Below the pieces are notes generated by a model that did not search any database, was not told the origin of the DNA, and was given only the letters and a program-made list of their open reading frames with translations. A DNA stretch of 64,000 nucleotides, taken from the NCBI GenBank assembly GCA_024220505.1, contig JAKZZE010000004.1, positions 1,364,001 through 1,428,000 on the forward strand. Direction: 5' to 3'. Origin of the DNA: Rhizopus arrhizus. Lineage: Eukaryota > Mucoromycota > Mucoromycetes > Mucorales > Rhizopodaceae. Within the stretch, counting starts at the first letter, position 1, and each line of letters begins with the position of its first letter. Positions 58,438 through 64,000 of this stretch are shown here, in pieces. The position numbers and the translations under genes were made by a program.

Positions 58438-59189
58438 AATTTAAAGAAGGAAGAGGCTGAAAGATAAAAAGGATAGAAAAGTGAGAAAGAAAAAGAGGTA
58501 AAAAAAGGAATGAAGTTGCGGAATAGATTTGAAGAAAAGAAAGAAAAGAAAAGAAAAAAAAAAAAACATGAAAAATGATACCATTTTTTCTTTTGTCTCG
58601 CTCAACAAAATAGGTATTTCCACATGGTGGATAACTCGTCATGGTGTCATCATGGCAATGCTGTAGTACAAGAGGAACCTGATGTTTGTAACACTGTATT
58701 TTCTGGGATCAAAAATAAAAAATCAATTTTGTACGCTCAAAAAGCACTGATTACGTTTTAAGAAACTTTTATTTATTAATAAAATATAAAACCAAATTGG
58801 GCACGTGATGTTTTATTACATCGTTTTTTGCCCTGGTCAGTTCTAGACGATAAAAGTAGCTAAAAACCTCTCTGGGCTTGAGGGTAAAAATGCTGTGGCT
58901 GAGAGGATAATGGAACAAATGTTATGTGTATAGTTGTGGGGGTCTAGATAACCACCCAAGCGGTTGCTTTCCTTGATCTGTTGGTGGTGGTGGCTCTAAA
59001 AAAGCACTCATTACAGTGCTTCCACTCTCATTTTACCGAATGTTTGAAAACTCCACCCACTTTTTTGAAAAAAAAATTGGGCACTTTCGTGAGACTAAAT
59101 TGCCCAGCTTTTCGAAAATAAATTGGTCACCTATTACAAATAATTTAACCAACTTTTTGAGTTTTATTTTTCCGTAACTATTTCTTTTG
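58438..59189. other. Intergenic region upstream of the basic protein gene
   Basis: Contains a purine-rich tract (about 58480-58570) near the basic gene's start, which is probably leader or promoter. The overlapping minus frames at 58430-58642 are low complexity. No other gene seen. Confidence 0.4.
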
Positions 59190-59560
59190 ATAATGAATTT
59201 CTTTCACGAAGATGGCAGAGGTGGGATTGTAGATGAGACTGGGAGAGAAACGGCTGCTTTTATGGTAGATCACTCATTTTCGTTTAACGAATTTGAACGA
59301 ATTTGAACGAATTTGCTGAAGTACATCAAAATAAAAAAAAAAAAGTAGTAAACCGAAATTCATGAACCTGAGGGCAGTGATATGAAGGAAGTATCTCCTA
59401 GGAAAGAACGAAACTTAGTTTACAATACCTATTCAGATGAAGATCGACGAAGATGCTTCTATTTCCTTCAAGAGAAACTTATGACCCGCCTCGCAAGCTG
59501 CTAATGTCCATCACAAGACTGATCGAAAATGGAAGACAGCATACAAATCAAATTCATAAA
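59190..59560 (+). pseudogene. N-terminal fragment of a Tc1/mariner-type transposase
   Basis: It begins near MNFFHEDGRGGIVDETGR. After several frame breaks comes YNTYSDEDRRRCFYFLQEKL, followed in another frame by ASQAANVHHKTDRKWKTAYK. This is the helix-turn-helix DNA-binding part of Mucorales Tc1-like transposases. No DDE core follows. An 11-bp motif (AACGAATTTGA) is repeated about three times at 59283-59314. Heavily decayed. Confidence 0.6.
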
Positions 59561-60387
59561 ATTCGAAATTTTATTCTTTTTTTTAAGCATTAAAGTGGTT
59601 TATTTTTAAGAAATGAGATTGAACAGTACCTTCAATATTTGCAAGTTCAACAATAGGTTTGATTTGTCGTCTTGGATAAAGAAATTGTACACCAGTTTGC
59701 ATAATGGAAAATGTTTATTTATCATTCAAATATTAAGCTTCCACAGGTAAATTAATTATTAAACGCAACATTGACAAAATTCTTCAAAAAAATTAATATA
59801 ACTTCATTTTCTAAAGTAAGAGCCCCATTTTTTTTTTTCTTTAAAAAGCTTTCATTTTTTGCGCCGCGTAAAGTAAAGCAAGAGGCTTACTTAAGAGAAG
59901 GTTGCAGGGAAATGTTTCAGACTAAGGATGGAGTTAAAATTATGCAAAATAAGTAAAATAAACTAATCTAAAAATTACAAAATAGAATAATGAAGAGAGA
60001 GAGAGAGATTAATCGAGTAAGTTGTGTGTGTACTTGATCTCCAGGGGTAAATTTTAATTTATCAAGTTTAATATTAAGCAAAGTCTGAAGTAAAACCCAA
60101 AGAGACTTGACAAAAGATGAACTGGAAGCGAGCCCCCCCCCCTAAATGCTGGCAAGTGATGATAACAATTAGGTAAGACGGAACAGCTTCTTGTTGACTA
60201 TACTGGATGTTGTGGAAGTTGAGGGAGGTGATGGCAGTGATGATATCTGGAATGGTAACCGTAGGACAAGGAGCCTCATTTTAAAACTTTCCATCCCCAT
60301 CGGTGTGTTTAAATGAGTGTTAAATGTTTTTTTTTTTCAGAGACACCACTGTGAATTCTTTAATCAGACAAAACAAAAAATGTTAAT
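59561..60387. other. Spacer before the right-hand repeat cluster
   Basis: No supported gene. The 61-residue frame at 59771-59956 is T/K-rich and not credible. A run of about 9 C lies near 60134. Confidence 0.35.
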
Positions 60388-60538
60388 TGATGTATCCATC
60401 ATTCATACTCGATATGAAAACAATATTAATAAGCTACATGTAAAATATATCCAATAAATAGGCTACAAGTTAATTTGGATAATCTTCATTAAGGATAAGA
60501 TGCTGCGTAATTGCACGATTAAATTATATTAAACCCAG
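60388..60538 (+). repeat. Left arm of a 151-bp inverted repeat
   Basis: Reverse-complement match, roughly 95 percent by eye, to 63421-63572. The arm reads from TGATGTATCCATC to TTAAACCCAG. An LTR of family A begins 10 bp inside it. Confidence 0.85.
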
Positions 60539-60547
60539 GGACTAAAT

Positions 60548-60880
60548 TGTTGTATAATGGGTTAAGATAATAAAATAAAAGGTGGAAACAAAAATAAAGA
60601 AACAATTTGGAGTACTTTTTGAGACTGATCTTTATTTTAGCTTAAGTTAAAGTAAAAATTATTCTAATTGAAGACAGGTATTTATATCTTATTGAGTGAG
60701 TGGCTTGATATCTTCTATTGTAAGCGTTCTTCTAATATTGAGGTACTTTAGCAAGTGTCATCTATAATTATGATTATGAAAACTTTTCATTTGTTCTTTT
60801 ATATGTCTGTCATATATTATCTTTTATTCTGGGAATTCCTCACTGATTTGAGTAAGGCTATTTTACGTGTTATTTCTGTT
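60548..60880 (-). mobile_element. Truncated LTR, family A
   Basis: Starts TGTTGTATAATGG, the reverse complement of the end of the 61154-61720 copy, and follows the 27493-28058 copy closely until about 60880. It then switches abruptly to family B sequence. Confidence 0.75.
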
Positions 60881-60885
60881 ATGTT

Positions 60886-61153
60886 ATGGTAAAGTAATTA
60901 AGTAATAAAGATAAAACCAAAGAATACTTTTTGAGACTGAACTTTATTTAAGACAATTTTAATTGTTGAAAAGAAATCATTACAAAGTCTACTATTTATA
61001 TTCTTCTATCAGTTGGCGGGTAAATGAGTAGTTATGAGCGTAGATCCAATAATTGACATGTTTGATTGAAGAATGATCACTGAATCGATTATGAAAATTT
61101 TTAATTCGTTGTTTTTATAGATCTTATTGTTCTTTAACTGATCTGGGAGAATT
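60886..61153 (-). mobile_element. Truncated LTR, family B
   Basis: Matches the first ~270 bp of the 31934-32508 copy (GGTAAAGTAATT, TTCTATCAGTTGGCGGGTAA, TTCTTTAACTGATCTGGGAG). It stops exactly where the family A LTR at 61154 begins with TGTTGTAG, so A probably inserted into B. Confidence 0.75.
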
Positions 61154-61720
61154 TGTTGTAGAACAGTAACTGATCGTAGTAGACATTGATAAACATAAGT
61201 CTTAATACAAGATCATAATTAAATAAAATAAAATATAAGTTTATTTAAATAAGATCATACAATCAATTCCAATTAAACATGTTCTTTTAGAATATGTTTT
61301 GTATTAATGAGAGTTCTTTGATAAGAAGAAGTATCAACTAAAATAACAAGATCCAATCCAATATCAGGAATATTGCTAATCTTTCATATAATTGAAATAA
61401 CGCGTAAAATAACGTTATTCAAATCAGTGAGGAATTCCCAGAATAAAAGATAATCTATGACAGACATACAAAAGAACAAATGAAAAGTTTTCATAATCAT
61501 AATTATAGATGACACTTGCTAAAGTACCTGAATATTAGAAGAACGCTTACAATAGAAGATATCAAGCCACTCACTCAATAAGATATAAATACCTGCCTTC
61601 AATTAGAATAATTTTTACTTTAACTTAAACTGAAATAAAGATCAGTCTCAAAAAGTACTCAAACTGTTTCTTTATTTTTGTTTCTACCTTTTTCTAAATC
61701 ATTATTACCATTATACAACA
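61154..61720 (+). mobile_element. Full-length LTR, family A (567 bp)
   Basis: It starts TGTTGTAGAACAG and ends TTATACAACA, giving 7-bp inverted ends (TGTTGTA / TACAACA). Near-identical inverted copy at 27493-28058. It forms an inverted pair with the truncated copy at 60548-60880. Confidence 0.82.
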
Positions 61721-62740
61721 GGATTGAGCTGCCGTTGTTGTAATCAGGTTCCGATGTAGTCGTTAGAACGCTGATAGGGACAACTGGGCAAAGTTGGCTA
61801 TTGCGGAGATCTCTCGTTTATCCATGAATGTTTACTTTATTAGTTGTGTGGATACAACACCTACGGTTTACTTACTGTGAGATTTAGGGCTTATAATATA
61901 AAAAAGTACTAAGTCAATCGACAAATATAAAATTAAGTGAAACTCAAAGTAAATTGTCCTATATTCAAGTTAAAAATATGAGGGTATTTATACTTTTCTA
62001 TCCACGGCTAAATAATAGTATTTGTTTTAATCGCAAGATTAAATAAAAAAAAATTAAACAAAAAAACAATAGCAGCAATATAAAATTAAAATCCTTCTTT
62101 ATTGCAGATTTCTTTATATTGCGAAAGGCCTCGCTTTATGGATAAAAAGTTGGCATCTATTTATATTCTTTGTGAGCGTAGATATAAAAGATATAGACTC
62201 GGTCACGATGTCGTGCTGAAGAACCAATGATTAAGCTAAAGCTTGTCGATGTTCTAATATATGCATCTGAAATTGAACAATAGAAATAATAACCAGTCAA
62301 TTAACTTTGATCTAATTACTTTTGGGGTTGACAATTGATTGGACTCTCTAGGATGACAGATATCGATCTTATTGTTCTAAATTTGGAAAAGTGTGGAATT
62401 GTTCAATCATAGTTTAATCTTTTTGTGTATCGTTATTTATTTTAATACAACTGATATCATATAGAAAATAACTATGTTTACAACAGTATTCACAGTATAT
62501 GATTATCGATTAATAATCAATATTAGACGATGCGTTAATTATATGATTGGTATTGTTTAACATCTCTTTATCAAGAAGTAATTATTAATTCTGATCCAGG
62601 AACTTGTTAGAATATTCTGGAGTGGATCGAGATATAATTTTATTTGAGGTGGCACAATGCAATGTCCGATATTCCCAATTTGGACGATCATTCTTCGTAA
62701 TAATTAACATTATTATTTTATTACTTGTATAAATACCACA
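61721..62740. other. Mixed LTR-like debris
   Basis: AT-rich segments with LTR-like style (long AT stretches, TATTTATACTTTTCTATCCACGG-type text seen again at 63238-63262). A short satellite-like scrap (CCTACGGTTTACTTACTG) lies at 61861-61878. No gene recognised. Confidence 0.4.
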
Positions 62741-62949
62741 CTTACGGTTTACTTACGTTTCTTACGGTTTACTTACTGCGTACTTACGTTTCTTACGGTT
62801 TACTTACGTTTCTTACGTTTCTTACGGATTACCTAATGCGTACTTGCTGCGTACTTGCTGCTTGCTTACGGTTTACTTACTGCGTACTTACGGTTTACTT
62901 ACTGCGTACTTGCTGCTTGCTTACGGTTTATTTACGTTTCTTACGTTTC
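62741..62949 (+). repeat. TTACG satellite array, inner block
   Basis: Short irregular units (CTTACGGTTTA, CTTACGTTT, CTGCGTACTTA, CTAATGCGTACTTG) follow one another without spacers. The block is the reverse complement of the array at 63571-64000. It ends where an LTR of family C begins at 62950. The translated LRFLRFTY frames are by-products. Confidence 0.9.
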
Positions 62950-63157
62950 TGTCATGTTTTGACATGTCAATAAGATACAGTCTTATCATTCTGGACTAAA
63001 TCTTTACAAATGAGTTTGAATAAGAATAGAACCTGATAATTATCACTGCCCTAAACAGCCAAGTTTCACTTTCATCTCAACAGTTGATTATTAACATCAG
63101 TCTATAAAATTTTTCTTATACATGTCAAATCATATCGGTCGTAACTATTTTTGTCAT
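62950..63157 (+). mobile_element. Truncated LTR, family C
   Basis: Starts TGTCATG like the 29705-30045 copy and follows it for about 208 bp (AATAAGATACAGTCTTATCA, CACTTTCATCTCAACAGTTG) before diverging near CATTGATTTATCC. It abuts the satellite directly. Confidence 0.8.
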
Positions 63158-63420
63158 TGATTTATCCAAGAATAGAAAGGAACAAGAGAGGATGGGATTC
63201 GATGAAGAGATTGCTTTATTTAATAAGAAAATGATACTCTATTTATACTTTTCATACACGGATAATATTTCATGTCATGGATTAATAATTAATGAGTATG
63301 ATATAACTGATGACAAATAGATAATGGTTACGTGTTCCTCCATTGTAATCTTTGTCATCATAAGCATTTATCCATAGAATACTCGTATATGATTGACTGC
63401 GATTGACTGTGATTTAGTTT
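63158..63420. other. Unassigned segment between LTR fragment and right inverted arm
   Basis: Text such as TGCTTTATTTAATAAGAAAA and TCTATTTATACTTTTCATAC resembles LTR R/U5 style. It may belong, with the right arm, to a further LTR family, but no second full copy is present in the window. Confidence 0.35.
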
Positions 63421-63572
63421 CTGGATTTAATATAATTTAATCGTGCAATTACGCAGCATCTTATCCTTAATGAAGATTATCCGAATTAACCTGTAGCCTA
63501 TCTATTGGATATATTTTACATGTAGCTTATTAATACTGTTTTCATATCGAGTTATGAATGATGGATACATCA
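63421..63572 (-). repeat. Right arm of the 151-bp inverted repeat
   Basis: Reverse complement of 60388-60538, starting CTGGATTTAATATAATTTAA and ending GGATACATCA. The outer satellite array begins immediately after it. Confidence 0.85.
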
Positions 63573-64000
63573 CGCAGTAAGTACGCATTAGATAATCTGT
63601 AAGAAACGTAAGAAACGTAAGTAAAACGTAAGTCAACCGTAAGAAACGTAACTACGCAGTAAGTACGCATTAGGTAATCTGTAAGAAACGTAAGAAACGT
63701 AAGAAACGTAAGTAAACCGTAAGAAACGTAAGTACGCAGTAAGTAAACCGTAAGTACGCAGTAAGTATGCATTAGGTAATCCGTAAAAAACGTAAGAAAC
63801 GTGAGTAAACCGTAAGTAAACCGTAAGAAACGTAAGTAAACCGTAAGTAAACCGTAAGAAACGTAAGTAACGTAAGTAAACCGTAAGTAAACCGTAAGTA
63901 AACCGTAAGAAACGTAAGTAAACCGTAAGTAAGTAGTAAGTAGTAAGTACGCAGTATGTACGCATTAGGTAACCGTAAGAAACGTAAGTAAACCGTAAGA
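63571..64000 (-). repeat. CGTAAG satellite array, outer block (continues past the window)
   Basis: Irregular short units, chiefly CGTAAGAAA, CCGTAAGTAAA, ACGCAGTAAGT and ACGCATTAGGTAA, are packed head to tail to the window edge. The array is the reverse complement of the block at 62741-62949. Units vary in length (about 9-12 bp) and order, so it is a variable minisatellite, not a fixed-period satellite. Confidence 0.92.

Noticed and set aside
62725..63965. Open frames with repeating LRFLRFTYGLLT text
   Set aside because: Direct translation of the minisatellite units; no start context, changing frames and no non-repetitive part.
63571..64000. CRISPR-like array
   Set aside because: Units are 9-12 bp, irregular and contiguous, with no unique spacers and no cas genes; the genome is eukaryotic.

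Overview
The window looks like nuclear DNA from a Mucorales-type fungus (Mucoromycota). It is AT-rich. Genes are packed on both strands and split by many short introns of about 40-65 bp with GTAAGT-like donors and TAG acceptors. Most proteins match conserved fungal families. The intergenic gaps carry long poly-A/poly-T tracts and worn transposons. No tRNA, rRNA, CRISPR array or bacterial-style operon was seen. Phylum-level placement is an inference from gene style and repeat types.

Layout. 0-4 kb: gene-poor, with a small decayed gene and a transposase scrap. 4-14.6 kb: a dense block holding a secreted family I inorganic pyrophosphatase, the plasma-membrane PI4-kinase scaffold EFR3, the ubiquitin shuttle Dsk2/ubiquilin, a GPI-anchored metalloprotease-like protein, a MIT-domain-like protein and an F-box/RCC1 protein (SAF1-like). 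15-16.1 kb: a decayed Tc1/mariner transposase. 17.9-23.7 kb: a small membrane protein, a Golgi-type DXD glycosyltransferase, mitoribosomal mL58, an ArsC-type arsenate reductase, uracil phosphoribosyltransferase, a small orphan protein and ribosomal protein eL20. 24.9-33.2 kb: a transposon graveyard with a second transposase relic, LTRs of three families, a MITE, a reverse-transcriptase relic, and a multi-exon pseudogene broken by a solo LTR and the MITE. 33.3-39.1 kb: condensin SMC4 and a ZIP zinc transporter. 39-42.4 kb: a gene-poor gap. 42.4-58.4 kb: a second dense block with an acetate-transporter family protein, a type II membrane glycosyltransferase, a Sec14 lipid-transfer protein, a vezatin-like protein, SURF1/Shy1, a Nop6-like RRM protein, a UDP-GlcNAc-type transporter, mitochondrial GUF1 and a basic orphan protein. 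58.4-64 kb: a second repeat cluster with a third transposase relic, nested inverted LTRs, a pair of 151-bp inverted arms, and a TTACG/CGTAAG satellite present in two opposite orientations.

The host genes do not form one pathway. Recurrent themes are mitochondrial expression and respiration (mL58, SURF1, GUF1), membrane and lipid signalling (EFR3, Sec14), secretory-pathway glycosylation (two glycosyltransferases and a nucleotide-sugar transporter) and nutrient or metal uptake (ZIP, acetate transporter, ArsC).

Best second looks: the pseudogene whose reading frame rejoins exactly when the solo LTR and MITE are removed; the mirrored satellite and inverted-arm structure at the right end; a one-base frameshift and a 13-nt microexon in SMC4; the HQxxH replacement in the metalloprotease-like protein; and a secreted pyrophosphatase. 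I found no convincing novel defence or enzymatic system.
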